DNA from: UBA10449 sp005883585
Lineage (GTDB): Bacteria > Chloroflexota > Dormibacteria > Dormibacterales > Dormibacteraceae
DNA length: 35,419 nt
Assembly (NCBI GenBank): GCA_005883585.1
Contig: VBFD01000132.1
Location: forward strand, 1 to 35,419
Direction: 5' to 3'
Position 1 is the first letter of the stretch. Every line of letters starts with the position of its first letter. A program made the position numbers and the translations under genes. Shown here piece by piece: positions 1 through 7,936 of this stretch. Below the pieces are notes generated by a model. It was given only the letters and a program-made list of their open reading frames with translations. It was not told the origin of the DNA and made no database searches.

Positions 1-510
1 CTTCTCGTAGTTCTCCTCGGTGTCACGATCGAAGCCGTCGGGGTCGACCGCGTAACGCATGTGATTGCCGATCCAGTTCAGGTCCTCGATCGAGTGCTTG
101 CGGGCAAAGCCGACCCACTGCTCCTCGTCCAGGCAGCCGCTCTTCTCACCCAGCTTCTCGCGCTGGTGGCAGATCACCGAGGCCGATTGGTAGCTGATCT
201 CGCCTTTGGAGAGGGCTTCGGCAACCAAAGGCAGCGACTCCAGCTGCTCGCCGACGCAGAGCCGGTCCTTGGCGGCTGGTACCGACATGCCGCAGATGCG
301 GCTGATCCAGGAAGCGGCCGTGATATTCCCGCCGACCAGGTGATCCCCATGCTTCTGAGCTTCTCGCGCCACAGAAGCAAAGTCGCCGTCGAGGGCGTCG
401 ATGATCCCCCGGTAGCGCTTCAGGTCGATGTCGCCGCGCTCCTCACGGGCGAGGAACCTATGGACCGCCGCTTCGAACTCCAAGAGGGGTGTGCCCCCTT
501 CCCCCAGCAT
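1..510 (-). CDS. DUF222 / 13E12-type HNH protein, N-terminal part (partial)
   Basis: The minus frame is open from an ATG at 510 through the window edge and gives 170 residues. I read the hallmark DUF222 pattern: 'ITAASWISRICGMSVPAAKD' followed by 'LESLPLVAEALSKGEISYQS'. The family is often about 400 to 450 residues with an HNH nuclease motif near the C-terminus. That motif would lie outside the window, so nuclease function is not shown here. Such genes are often multicopy and mobile-like in actinobacteria; in Mycobacterium tuberculosis several 13E12 members are LexA targets. The start is supported by a promoter at 517-545 whose predicted transcript begins at or next to the ATG. The longer plus-strand frame over the same bases has no recognisable domain and looks like a shadow. 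Confidence 0.8.
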   Translation of the reverse strand, partial: MLGEGGTPLLEFEAAVHRFLAREERGDIDLKRYRGIIDALDGDFASVAREAQKHGDHLVGGNITAASWISRICGMSVPAAKDRLCVGEQLESLPLVAEALSKGEISYQSASVICHQREKLGEKSGCLDEEQWVGFARKHSIEDLNWIGNHMRYAVDPDGFDRDTEENYEK

Positions 511-516
511 GCAGTC

Positions 517-545
517 AGCTTACCAAACATTTGTTTGGCAGTCAA
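517..545 (-). promoter_or_regulatory. Promoter of the DUF222 gene with SOS-box-like operator in the spacer
   Basis: Read on the minus strand, TTGACT (540-545) is followed after exactly 17 bases by TAAGCT (517-522), and the ATG begins 7 bases later at 510. The spacer is almost filled by the dyad CCAAACATTTGTTTGG (523-538): two 7-base arms and a 2-base centre. Its core resembles the Gram-positive/actinobacterial LexA box (CGAAC-N4-GTTCG) with symmetric G-to-A and C-to-T changes. A repressor bound here would block RNA polymerase. Which repressor binds is inference. Confidence 0.6.
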
Positions 546-634
546 TACGTTAACACCAAAAACGCGGTCGAAAACCACCCACGCCCACCCCCAACTCCCT
601 TTTCCCAGTGTTCCGTCTTCGCCAGTCTCACGTC

Positions 635-1546
635 TCAGATATCGAGAACAGCCTGCCCGATCCCGGTCCGCCCGTAGGAGTTGCCGTTGTAGAGCATGCG
701 GCGCCGCGAGGCGATATCTCCTACCCAGGGGTAGCAGACCATCTCGGAGTCCCAGCCTTCCGGCGAGACATCGATCCCCACCTCGTCATCCATACGCTTC
801 CACTCCATGCCGTCGTCGGACTCCGCGTACCCGATGCGGTAACTCCGCCCGCGGTGCGAGTACCACATGCGATAGGTGCGGCCGTCTTTGATGACGTGCG
901 GCCGGGCGATGGCATGCTCGCCAGGCGAGCTGTAATCGATGCACGCGACGCCGGTCGGCGTCCACTCGATGCCATCTCGCGACTCGGCGTAGCAGATGCG
1001 GTAGCTGGGCTCCGGCTTTTCTCCTCCTGCCCAGCCGGTGCCGGACACGTACCACATCCGCCACACCCCGGCTTCGACCAGGATCGATGGCGAGGCGGTC
1101 AGGTATGGGTCGAAACGATTGCGCCCCAGCACCGGCGATGGGGAGGCCTTTTCGAACCGCCTGCCGCCGTCGGCGCTGACCGCGCATCCGATGAAGAAGA
1201 GGAAGGGGACTTCGACGTCTCGGCTCCAGCCCGAGTAATAGAGGTACTCGCGGCCGGCCTCGGCCACAACGCAGCCTCCGGTGACCCCGCTGTCGTCGAA
1301 CGTCCCGCGCGGGCCGAACCGGACCACCGGCTCGGGCTCGAACACCGGCCTCGCGGAAGAGTCGTCGACGTCGACGAGCGCGCGCCCAATCTGCGCCCGA
1401 TTGTCCTCATCGCGGGCGGAGAAGTAAACGCGCGCGCGACTGCCGTCGATGCCGTCCACCATCGGGAGCGCGGCGTGGCTCCTTGCCCATGGCAGGTCAG
1501 AGGGGGTCTCCAGCAACAGGCCGCGCTTGGACCAGAGCAAGGCCAA
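635..1546 (-). CDS. Beta-propeller glycosidase-like protein of a sugar cluster
   Basis: A 303-residue protein with repeated propeller-blade motifs: 'WRMWYVSGTGW' then 'YRICYAESRDGIEW', and 'YRMWYSHRGRSYRIGYAES' then 'DDGMEWKR'. This pattern is typical of the five-bladed GH43/GH32/GH130-like fold. Proteins of this kind are found in polysaccharide clusters, but I cannot identify a catalytic triad with confidence, so an enzymatic role is not claimed. No signal peptide is apparent; the start reads 'MALLWSKRGLL'. It is the last gene of a five-gene minus-strand operon and begins directly beside the stop of the NeuD-like gene. It may process or bind the glycan made by its neighbours (inference). Confidence 0.6.
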   Translation of the reverse strand: MALLWSKRGLLLETPSDLPWARSHAALPMVDGIDGSRARVYFSARDEDNRAQIGRALVDVDDSSARPVFEPEPVVRFGPRGTFDDSGVTGGCVVAEAGREYLYYSGWSRDVEVPFLFFIGCAVSADGGRRFEKASPSPVLGRNRFDPYLTASPSILVEAGVWRMWYVSGTGWAGGEKPEPSYRICYAESRDGIEWTPTGVACIDYSSPGEHAIARPHVIKDGRTYRMWYSHRGRSYRIGYAESDDGMEWKRMDDEVGIDVSPEGWDSEMVCYPWVGDIASRRRMLYNGNSYGRTGIGQAVLDI

Positions 1547-2206
1547 CTAGAACTTGGTGTCCCAGCTCTTGGTCTCGCGAGCCTCGGTCCGGTGCACGCC
1601 GTACACGTCACCCTCCTGGGTGTCTTTGAGGATCACGGCCCCGGCCCCGATCAAGCACCGAGGCGCGACCTTCACGCCGTCACGAAAGGTGGCGTTGACG
1701 CCGATGAAACACGAATGACCGATCGAGCAGTTGCCGGAGATCACGACGTGAGAGGCGATGAAGCAGTGATCGCCGATGGTCGAGTCGTGCCCGATGTGGT
1801 TGCCGCTCCAGATCACGCAGTTGTCGCCGATTCGCACGAAGGGCTGCAACACGTTGGCCTCGAAGATGAAAGTGTTTTCGCCGACCTCTAGATCGCCCCA
1901 CTGATAGGCGCGTGAGTTGATATATGTGACGAAGCCGTAGCCGAGCGCCTTGCAGCGCTCGTACACACTGCGACGATGCTGGTTGAGCCCGCTGAATCCG
2001 ATGGCGATGAGCAGTTTCACCCGATCCGGCGGGTGGCTCTCCACGAGGTCCTCGAACGGATACACGGGTTTGCCGAGCAGCTCATCGCGATCTTTGTAAG
2101 CCCCGTCGACGCTGAATCCGAGCACGTTGTGCTCGCTGTCCTTGTCGAGATACCGCGAGGCGATGCGCGCATAGTCGCCGGCCCCGAACACGATCACGTC
2201 GCTCAT
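1547..2206 (-). CDS. NeuD/PglD-type sugar acyltransferase (left-handed beta-helix)
   Basis: The 219-residue protein starts at an ATG that overlaps the upstream methyltransferase stop (ATGA, 2203-2206). It begins 'MSDVIVFGAGDYARIASRYL', the Rossmann-like N-terminal domain of the family. A hexapeptide-repeat helix follows: 'GDNCVIWSGNHIGHDSTIGD', then 'HCFIASHVVISGNCSIGHSC'. The His in the 'HIGHDSTIGDH' stretch corresponds to the general-base region of PglD. The family acylates amino or hydroxyl groups of sugars using acyl-CoA. Because wecE (4581) makes a 4-amino sugar, N-acylation of that amine is a plausible role; this is inference. A longer frame to 2302 exists but runs into the methyltransferase and lacks family sequence. 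Confidence 0.82.
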   Translation of the reverse strand: MSDVIVFGAGDYARIASRYLDKDSEHNVLGFSVDGAYKDRDELLGKPVYPFEDLVESHPPDRVKLLIAIGFSGLNQHRRSVYERCKALGYGFVTYINSRAYQWGDLEVGENTFIFEANVLQPFVRIGDNCVIWSGNHIGHDSTIGDHCFIASHVVISGNCSIGHSCFIGVNATFRDGVKVAPRCLIGAGAVILKDTQEGDVYGVHRTEARETKSWDTKF

Positions 2207-2823
2207 TTGCGCACCAGGATCGTGAACTCGTAGAGGCCGTAGTCGTGCAGGAGCCCGACCTGTTTCGAGTACCTGGTCTTGCAGTGGTCGAAAAAGAAGC
2301 ATGGGTCGCCGTAATAGAGGTCAGCACGCATGCGGTCGTGGTCGGAGTAGCTCGTCAGCATGTTGAAGGCGAAACCCTGGCCGCCCAGGCTGTCCAGGCG
2401 CTCGAGAGTGTGCAGCACGTAAGCGGTCCAGTCCTCCAACGACGTGTCGAGCCTGACGTTGAAGATGCCGCTGGCAAGGGCGAAATCGGCAGGCTCGAGG
2501 TCGTCTTCCCTGGTCGTGAAACGGTGCCGGCTGTGCTCGTGGTCGATGCGCGCCCGTTCGATCATGTCTCCTGAAATGTCGAAGCCCTGGTAGCCGAAGT
2601 CGGCGCTCTCCCTCTCCAGAAAATCGACCAGGGCCCCGTAACCGCACCCGTAGTCGACGACCGAGAAGGGCCCCGACGGCGGCAGAACGCGTGCGAGCTG
2701 TACGAACCGAAGGACCTGCGACTCTTCCGAATTCCAGTCCACCCCGCGTGCGGAGGCGCCGTGCTCGTGCAGCCGTCCGCTGTAGTACCGGCCGACCTTG
2801 TCTTTGATCCCCTCGAAGCTCAC
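2203..2823 (-). CDS. Class I SAM-dependent methyltransferase
   Basis: A 206-residue protein starting with GTG at 2823, which overlaps the WbqC stop by four bases (GTGA). Motif I is clear in 'FSVVDYGCGYGALVDFLE', followed by 'YQGFDISGDMIERAR', whose acidic residue would bind the SAM ribose. The C-terminal half has no further recognisable domain. The acceptor substrate is unknown. Its place between WbqC and a NeuD-like acyltransferase suggests methylation of a sugar or glycan intermediate (inference). The four-base overlaps on both sides indicate translational coupling within one transcript. Confidence 0.8.
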   Translation of the reverse strand: MSFEGIKDKVGRYYSGRLHEHGASARGVDWNSEESQVLRFVQLARVLPPSGPFSVVDYGCGYGALVDFLERESADFGYQGFDISGDMIERARIDHEHSRHRFTTREDDLEPADFALASGIFNVRLDTSLEDWTAYVLHTLERLDSLGGQGFAFNMLTSYSDHDRMRADLYYGDPCFFFDHCKTRYSKQVGLLHDYGLYEFTILVRK

Positions 2824-3557
2824 CGGGCCGCCTGAGCGCTAAAGCTCTTCATGTAGAGGTGTGTATCGGGACCGGTGTTGAAGAGCAGATCCACGATGCT
2901 GACGCCGTGCTCGAATGGCCCGTGCAGCTGCGGGTACTCCGGGTAGCCCGAGTAGTCCATGTAGGTCAGCTCAATGCCCGCATCGCGAAACCGATCCTCT
3001 TCGATGTAAGCGCGGGCCGCGGGCCCGGACAGGTACTCCGTCGCGCCGGCCAGCTGGCACAGATTGACGAGGCGTTGAGTTCGACTGCCCTGGGCCGCGT
3101 AATCGGTCGACCAGCTAAGCCGGGTGCGGATCCCGAGCAATCCGCATATCCCGTCGAGGAAACGCCGATTGACATCGCTCAGTCGCTCTTCGCCGGAGGC
3201 CTTGTATAGCGCCTCGATGGCATCGCGGTACTGGTCGAAGAATGGCGCCGCCCCGTACGCGCTCGAGATCGTCTTCCAGTGCCGGTCGGCCCATTCTGGG
3301 TCGCTGATCATCGTCTCGTCGATGCGTTGCTCGTAGCGTCCCTTGGCGTGCACCGGGATGGTGAGCCAGTGCAGGCCCTGGGCGGTCTTGATCAGGTTGC
3401 GGTTGCGCCAGTCCCGGCGCGTGTACTGGCGATCGTCGAAAAGCATGAACTCGTCCACCCGGTTGATGATGTCGAAGTACCCCTTCCACGGGATGTAGTT
3501 CGACTGCACGATCGCCACCCGCTTGGCTGATGGCGTGGGATCAGCGGACGGACTCAA
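2820..3557 (-). CDS. WbqC family protein
   Basis: The recognisable N-terminus is 'RVAIVQSNYIPWKGYFDIIN', followed by 'FMLFDDRQYTRRDWRNRN', a strong match to the WbqC-like family found in O-antigen and surface-glycan clusters. The biochemical role of the family is poorly defined; it acts in modified-sugar pathways. The start is uncertain. No ATG precedes the domain, and the candidates are TTG at 3557, which overlaps the end of the glycosyltransferase, and GTG at 3518, right at 'VAIVQ'. The frame is open further upstream to 3686, but that part lies antisense-like within the GT2 gene and is not family sequence. The C-terminus overlaps the methyltransferase start. Confidence 0.78.
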   Translation of the reverse strand: MSPSADPTPSAKRVAIVQSNYIPWKGYFDIINRVDEFMLFDDRQYTRRDWRNRNLIKTAQGLHWLTIPVHAKGRYEQRIDETMISDPEWADRHWKTISSAYGAAPFFDQYRDAIEALYKASGEERLSDVNRRFLDGICGLLGIRTRLSWSTDYAAQGSRTQRLVNLCQLAGATEYLSGPAARAYIEEDRFRDAGIELTYMDYSGYPEYPQLHGPFEHGVSIVDLLFNTGPDTHLYMKSFSAQAAR

Positions 3558-4521
3558 CTTCCCGACGGGAGGCCTTCGCTCGTAAAGCCTGGTGCCGCTC
3601 CGTTTGTTGCGCAACCGTGTCGATGACGTAGATAGGGCGTCCCTTGACCTGCTGGAAGACCCGTCCGATGTAGAGCCCGGTGACACCGGTGCTGATGATG
3701 ATGAAGCCCCCGATCACGAGGATCAGAACGGCAAGGCTCGTGTAACCGGTCGGCGGGTGGGCCGTCACGTACAGGTAGACGAGCAACAGCGACCACAAGA
3801 GACCGACCCCGGCCACGACGAAACCCAGATAGACGATGTAGAGCAGGAGGTTGGTGGTCTGGAAGAAAACACCGGCGACCGCGTGCCGGAGGAGCCGCCC
3901 CAATGTGTATGAGCTCTCGCCCGCGGCTCGCTCGCCCTGTTCGATCTCGATGATGCCCTGCTCGAAGCCGAGCCAGTTGAGGACGAAGAGGTAGTGGCGG
4001 TCCTGGTCGCCCAACGAGAGATAGGCCTCCACCACCTTGCGGCTCAGGATGCTGAACGTGCCGTACGACCCGTCGAGGTGGGTGCCCATGAAAGTGTTCA
4101 GCAGCTTGAAGTAGACGCGCGCGACGCCCTGACGGAAAGCGGACTGGACGCGCTGCTTCCGCCGGGCGAGGACCATGTCGAAGCCCTGCTTGGCACGCTC
4201 GAGCAGGCGGGGGATCGCCTCCGGCGGGTCCTGCAGGTCGCAGTCCATGACCACGGTCCATACGCCATTGCTGGTGGCAAGGCCCGCGGTGATCGCCGCG
4301 TGCTGGCCGAAGTTGCGGCTCAGGCGGAGGGCCTTGACTCGCGGATCGGCGGCGGCCAGGTCCTCGAGGACCGTCCATGCCCCGTCTGGGCTGCGGTCGT
4401 CGACGAAGACGATCTCGTAGCTCTGCGTGATGGGAGTGATGGCGTCGACCAGGCGCTGGTGGAGAGGCGCGAGGCAGTCCCGGCAGCCGTAAACCGGCAC
4501 GACGACACTGAGGTCGGCCAC
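3541..4521 (-). CDS. GT2 family membrane glycosyltransferase (GtrB/ArnC type)
   Basis: A 326-residue protein with a GT-A domain: 'LSVVVPVYG' at residues 4-12, 'VFVDDRSPDG' near 38-47, and the DxD in 'DCDLQDPP' near 93-100. Two transmembrane segments follow at about 222-250 and 261-285, with a basic tail. This architecture matches dolichyl/undecaprenyl-phosphate sugar transferases such as DPM1, GtrB and ArnC, which move a sugar from a nucleotide donor to a polyprenyl phosphate at the inner face of the membrane. It heads the five-gene minus-strand operon. The start is a GTG with a TATCAT -10 box 8 bases upstream (4529-4534). The donor sugar is not known; the wecE product is a candidate. Confidence 0.88.
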   Translation of the reverse strand: MADLSVVVPVYGCRDCLAPLHQRLVDAITPITQSYEIVFVDDRSPDGAWTVLEDLAAADPRVKALRLSRNFGQHAAITAGLATSNGVWTVVMDCDLQDPPEAIPRLLERAKQGFDMVLARRKQRVQSAFRQGVARVYFKLLNTFMGTHLDGSYGTFSILSRKVVEAYLSLGDQDRHYLFVLNWLGFEQGIIEIEQGERAAGESSYTLGRLLRHAVAGVFFQTTNLLLYIVYLGFVVAGVGLLWSLLLVYLYVTAHPPTGYTSLAVLILVIGGFIIISTGVTGLYIGRVFQQVKGRPIYVIDTVAQQTERHQALRAKASRREVESVR

Positions 4522-4528
4522 GGCCGAG

Positions 4529-4573
4529 ATGATAGTTCCTGGCGCTTGAATTCCAGCCTCGCGCCGCTATAGT
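4529..4573. promoter_or_regulatory. Divergent promoters between GT2 and wecE
   Basis: Only 59 bases separate the two start codons. On the plus strand TTGAAT (4546-4551), 16 bases, then TATAGT (4568-4573) place the predicted transcript start at about 4580, adjacent to the wecE ATG at 4581. On the minus strand TATCAT (revcomp of 4529-4534) lies 8 bases from the GTG at 4521, but its -35 box is weak. Both mRNAs would be nearly leaderless. Confidence 0.5.
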
Positions 4574-4580
4574 CGCCGCG

Positions 4581-5741
4581 ATGAGCGGTCATATCTACCC
4601 CGAGGGCTCGATCCCGTTCACGCTGCCCACCCTCGAGGGCAACGAAGAGCTCTACATGACCGAGGCACTGACCAAGAGCCGGCTCTCGGGAGACGGTCCT
4701 TTCACGAAGCGGTGCCACGCTTACCTGGAGGAGACCCTCGGTGTCCCGAAGGCCCTGCTCACCACGTCCTGCACCGCCGCGCTGGAGATGTCGGCCCTCC
4801 TTCTCGACGTCAAGGCGGGTGACGAGGTGATCGTGCCTTCGTTCACGTTCGTCTCGTCCATCAACGCCTACGTCCTCCGCGGCGCCAAGCCGGTCTTCGC
4901 GGACATTCGCGCCGACACCATGAACATCGACGAGAAGCAGCTCGAGTCGCTCATCACACCGCGGACCAAGGCCATTGTTGTCGTCCACTACGCGGGCGTG
5001 GGCTGCGAGATGGACGCGATCATGGCGATGGCCAACCGGCATCGCGTCGCGGTCGTCGAAGACAACGCGCACGGCCTGTTCGCAAAGTACCGGGGCCGCT
5101 TCCTCGGCACGTTCGGCCGCCTGGCGACCCTCAGCTTTCACGAGACCAAGAACTTCACGTGCGGCGAGGGCGGCGCGCTGCTCATCAACGACCCCACCCT
5201 GGTCGAGCGAGCGGAGATCATCCGCGAAAAGGGAACCGACCGCAGCCGCTTCTTCCGCGGCCAGGTCGACAAGTACACGTGGGTGGACATCGGGTCGAGC
5301 TATCTGCCTGCCGACCTCCTGGCCGCGATGCTGCTAGGCCAGCTCGAGGCCAGGGACAAGATCCAGTCCAGCCGGGAGCGGATCTGGAACTACTACGAGT
5401 CGAACCTGCGCGACTGGGCGGCCGAGCAGGACGTGAGGCTGCCTGTGGTACCAGCTCACATCGAGCAGCCATTTCACATGTTCTATCTGGTGCTGCCCAA
5501 TCTCGCCGAGCGCCAGCGGTTCATCGCACACATGAGCGAGCGCCAGATCCAGGCGGTGTTCCACTACCAGCCGCTCCACCTTTCGGGGATGGGGCGCGAG
5601 CTCGGAGGTCGCGAAGGCGACTGCCCGGTCACCGAACGCGCTGCGGACACGCTCGTTCGGCTCCCCATTTACAACCGCCTGACGGATGCGGATCTCGCCC
5701 GCGTCGTGAGCGCGGTGAGGGAGTTTCGGGTCGTCGCTTAG
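4581..5741 (+). CDS. wecE: dTDP-4-amino-4,6-dideoxygalactose transaminase
   Basis: A 386-residue DegT/DnrJ/EryC1/StrS-family PLP enzyme. It follows the Escherichia coli WecE (RffA) sequence closely: 'SRLSGDGPFTKRC', 'SCTAALEMSALLLD', 'VHYAGVGCEMDAIMA', 'REKGTDRSRFFRGQVDKYTW' and 'DIGSSYLPADLLAA'. The PLP lysine is in 'SFHETKNFTCGEGG'. The reaction converts dTDP-4-keto-6-deoxyglucose to dTDP-4-amino-4,6-dideoxygalactose using glutamate. No rmlA/rmlB genes for its substrate lie in the window. It is transcribed away from the GT2-WbqC-NeuD operon from a shared promoter region, so the set probably makes and uses an acylated amino sugar. The 3' end overlaps the convergent PhyH gene by four bases (TTAG). 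Confidence 0.92.
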   Translation: MSGHIYPEGSIPFTLPTLEGNEELYMTEALTKSRLSGDGPFTKRCHAYLEETLGVPKALLTTSCTAALEMSALLLDVKAGDEVIVPSFTFVSSINAYVLRGAKPVFADIRADTMNIDEKQLESLITPRTKAIVVVHYAGVGCEMDAIMAMANRHRVAVVEDNAHGLFAKYRGRFLGTFGRLATLSFHETKNFTCGEGGALLINDPTLVERAEIIREKGTDRSRFFRGQVDKYTWVDIGSSYLPADLLAAMLLGQLEARDKIQSSRERIWNYYESNLRDWAAEQDVRLPVVPAHIEQPFHMFYLVLPNLAERQRFIAHMSERQIQAVFHYQPLHLSGMGRELGGREGDCPVTERAADTLVRLPIYNRLTDADLARVVSAVREFRVVA

Positions 5742-6439
5742 CCCTGGCCGCCCTTGTAAAGACGTTCCGCTGGGGGCTTGTAGTACTCGTCCAGGTTGGC
5801 GGGCACGCGTGCATCCCAACCAAGCAAGCTTTGCGTCCGCCGGGGTAGAGACTGGACGAAGTCATCGCCGAGCATGCGCACGATGTCGATGTGCTGCTTC
5901 ACCCAGGGCGGCACGAAGCCGTGGTTCACGGCGACGCGGTCCGAGCTGGAAACGTTGGTGCCGGCCGCGTGGTAGAGGGTGGAGTCGAACAGGATCATCG
6001 ACCCGGCTGGGCACACGCCCTGGATGGCCGTCGAGCGCAACGCCTCCACGTCGGGAGGCGTCCTCTGCTGATGCGATCCGAGAAGGAACTGTGTGGCCCC
6101 GTTGTCCACGCGGTACTCGTCGATGGCGAACATGAGGTTGATCGACATCAGGTATCCGTTGAGGACTCGCGGGAAGTCCATGTGGAAGCGGGTCTGAAAA
6201 ACGCCCTTGAGCGGCAGGCGAATCACACCGAGCTCGTCCGAGCGGTCCAGCCTCTCTTTCCCAACCTCTTGCAACACAGCCGCCTGCGCTCGATACATCG
6301 CCGCTCGAGCTTCACGCACGAACTCCTCGTCGAGCACGCCCTCGACGGCGACCATGCCAAGGGTGCGCATGAGATTGCAGGCCTTGATCAACCACTGTGG
6401 GTCGTTGCGGCAATCGAGGGTGGGAAGCATTTCGCGCAC
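5738..6439 (-). CDS. PhyH-family Fe(II)/2-oxoglutarate dioxygenase
   Basis: About 233 residues of the phytanoyl-CoA dioxygenase family. The iron triad is visible as the HxD in 'RFHMDFPRVLNG' and the distal His in 'STLYHAAGTNVSSSDRVAVN', with the following Arg placed to bind 2-oxoglutarate. Such enzymes hydroxylate small molecules, including sugars, lipids and natural products; the substrate here is unknown. The start is either GTG at 6439, sharing one base with the upstream methyltransferase stop (TAGTG), or ATG at 6430. The frame is open to 6532 but that part overlaps the methyltransferase. The 3' end overlaps wecE by four bases in convergent orientation. Confidence 0.8.
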   Translation of the reverse strand: MREMLPTLDCRNDPQWLIKACNLMRTLGMVAVEGVLDEEFVREARAAMYRAQAAVLQEVGKERLDRSDELGVIRLPLKGVFQTRFHMDFPRVLNGYLMSINLMFAIDEYRVDNGATQFLLGSHQQRTPPDVEALRSTAIQGVCPAGSMILFDSTLYHAAGTNVSSSDRVAVNHGFVPPWVKQHIDIVRMLGDDFVQSLPRRTQSLLGWDARVPANLDEYYKPPAERLYKGGQG

Positions 6440-7326
6440 TAGTGTATGGAGTCGGCAAGCGGATTCGGCCGCCGTGCGACACCGATCAGCGAACCGCCCG
6501 CGGGTAGCGATACGCCGCGCCGGATGAGCCATCGCTCAGACTCGAGCAGGGTCTCCATCGCTCGATCGATCGCGCGTGGCGCTCCGTACTCCGACGTCGG
6601 ATCGTAGGTGCGCGGGTCGCGTTGGCGCGAACGAGAAAGCGCCATCAGGGGCAGCAGAAGGGTGACGAATGAGGTCACGCGAAGGATTTCGAAGCCGGCT
6701 ACTGCCAGCTTCGTCTTCAACTCGTCACGCCGGTAGCGGCGTTTGTGATGAGCGAAATCATCTCCAGCGCTCCAGAGCCAAGGGTGCTGGGGCACGGAGA
6801 CGATGATGCCGCCGCCCGGATGCACGGCCTGGAACATCGAGGCCAGGGCGGCCTCATCTTCGTCGACGTGCTCCAGCACGTCGAACGCACACACGACGTC
6901 GAACTCTGAGTCGAACGGTATGCGCCTGCAGTCCATCTGATAGAGGGACACGCCGGGGAGCCGGTGCGCCGCGTATCCGAGACCGGCTGTGTAGAGCTCG
7001 GAGCCGGCCAATCGCACCCGCGGCATGGCGTCGCGCATTCCAGAAAGCACGTACCCCGTCCCGCAGCCCACCTCCAGCACCGAGCCGGCCGCCGGAAAGT
7101 AGTGGTTGATCAGCTGGATCACGAGCCGGTTTCGGGAGCGGAACCAGAAGCTGGTAGGTTCCTGGCGGGCGAGGCGCTCGAATGCGTCGGGGTCGAACCC
7201 ATCGTTGGACGTTGCCAGCTCAGGAGCGAAGAGCGGAAAGCCGTCGTTGGCGGGCTCCTGACCGCATTCGGGGCACCGCCAGCCCTCGGACACGAATCGC
7301 CCGCCGCATCGCAGGCAGACCTTCAC
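6439..7326 (-). CDS. Class I SAM methyltransferase with N-terminal zinc ribbon
   Basis: A 295-residue protein. Residues 4-21 carry two CxxC knuckles, 'CLRCGGRF' and 'CPECGQE', a zinc-ribbon pattern. The methyltransferase core has motif I 'VLEVGCGTGYVLSG', then 'FDVVCAFDVLEHVDEDEAAL' and 'GGGIIVSVPQHPW', matching the Methyltransf_11/23 type used on quinones, lipids or sugars. The C-terminal hydrophobic stretch 'FVTLLLPLMALS' could contact membrane. The start is GTG at 7326, 22 bases after leuD, so it is probably co-transcribed with leuCD. With PhyH right behind it, a two-step modification of one molecule is possible (inference). Confidence 0.82.
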   Translation of the reverse strand: MKVCLRCGGRFVSEGWRCPECGQEPANDGFPLFAPELATSNDGFDPDAFERLARQEPTSFWFRSRNRLVIQLINHYFPAAGSVLEVGCGTGYVLSGMRDAMPRVRLAGSELYTAGLGYAAHRLPGVSLYQMDCRRIPFDSEFDVVCAFDVLEHVDEDEAALASMFQAVHPGGGIIVSVPQHPWLWSAGDDFAHHKRRYRRDELKTKLAVAGFEILRVTSFVTLLLPLMALSRSRQRDPRTYDPTSEYGAPRAIDRAMETLLESERWLIRRGVSLPAGGSLIGVARRPNPLADSIH

Positions 7327-7348
7327 AAAGAGATGATCGGCTCAGATG

Positions 7349-7936
7349 TCACTTCACGGACGGGAGCCACGCGTCACGCCGAGCTTCGAACGCCGAAATC
7401 GCGGATTGATGTCGCTCGACGAGGCCGATCTCGTCCAGGCCGCCCAGCAGGCAGTCCCGCGCGAAGGCGTCGATCTCGAAACGATAGGCGAAGCCCTCGC
7501 CCCTCACCTGCTGCGCATCGAGGTCGACGCTCACCTCGGCGGCCGGGTCCTCGGATGCGAGGTCGATGAGGTGGCGCACCTGACTTTCCGGCAGTGTCAC
7601 CGCGAGCAGGCCTGTCTTGTAGCAGTTCGCCAGGAAGATGTCGGCGAAGCTCGGGGACACGATCGCGCGGAAGCCCGCGTCGCGAATCGCCCACGGCGCG
7701 TGCTCGCGCGACGACCCGCAGCCGAAATTGGCGCCGGTGACCAGCACCGATGCGCCCTGGTACTCGGGCCGGTTGAGCGCGAAGTCCTCGGCCTGCCGCC
7801 AGTCATAGAAAAGGAAGGGGCCGTAGCCGGTGCGCTCGATGCGCTTGAGGAACTGCTTGGGGATGATCTGGTCGGTGTCTACGTCGGCGCGGTCGAGGGG
7901 CGCCATGCGGCCCGTGACGCGCTTGACCGGCTCCAC
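7349..7936 (-). CDS. leuD: 3-Isopropylmalate dehydratase small subunit
   Basis: A 195-residue swivel-domain subunit. Family sequence runs throughout: 'DRADVDTDQIIPKQFLKRIE', 'VLVTGANFGCGSSREHAPWA' and 'ANCYKTGLLAVTLPE'. With LeuC it isomerises 2-isopropylmalate to 3-isopropylmalate in leucine synthesis. The start is GTG at 7936, whose first base is also the first base of the leuC TAG stop, giving tight translational coupling. The frame is open far upstream to 8554, but that part lies inside leuC and has no family sequence. No leuB (3-isopropylmalate dehydrogenase) is in the window. Confidence 0.93.
   Translation of the reverse strand: MEPVKRVTGRMAPLDRADVDTDQIIPKQFLKRIERTGYGPFLFYDWRQAEDFALNRPEYQGASVLVTGANFGCGSSREHAPWAIRDAGFRAIVSPSFADIFLANCYKTGLLAVTLPESQVRHLIDLASEDPAAEVSVDLDAQQVRGEGFAYRFEIDAFARDCLLGGLDEIGLVERHQSAISAFEARRDAWLPSVK

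Noticed and set aside
608..1891. Plus-strand 427-codon open frame across the beta-propeller and NeuD genes
   Set aside because: No domain; composition typical of an antisense frame in high-GC DNA; the minus frames carry clear family motifs.
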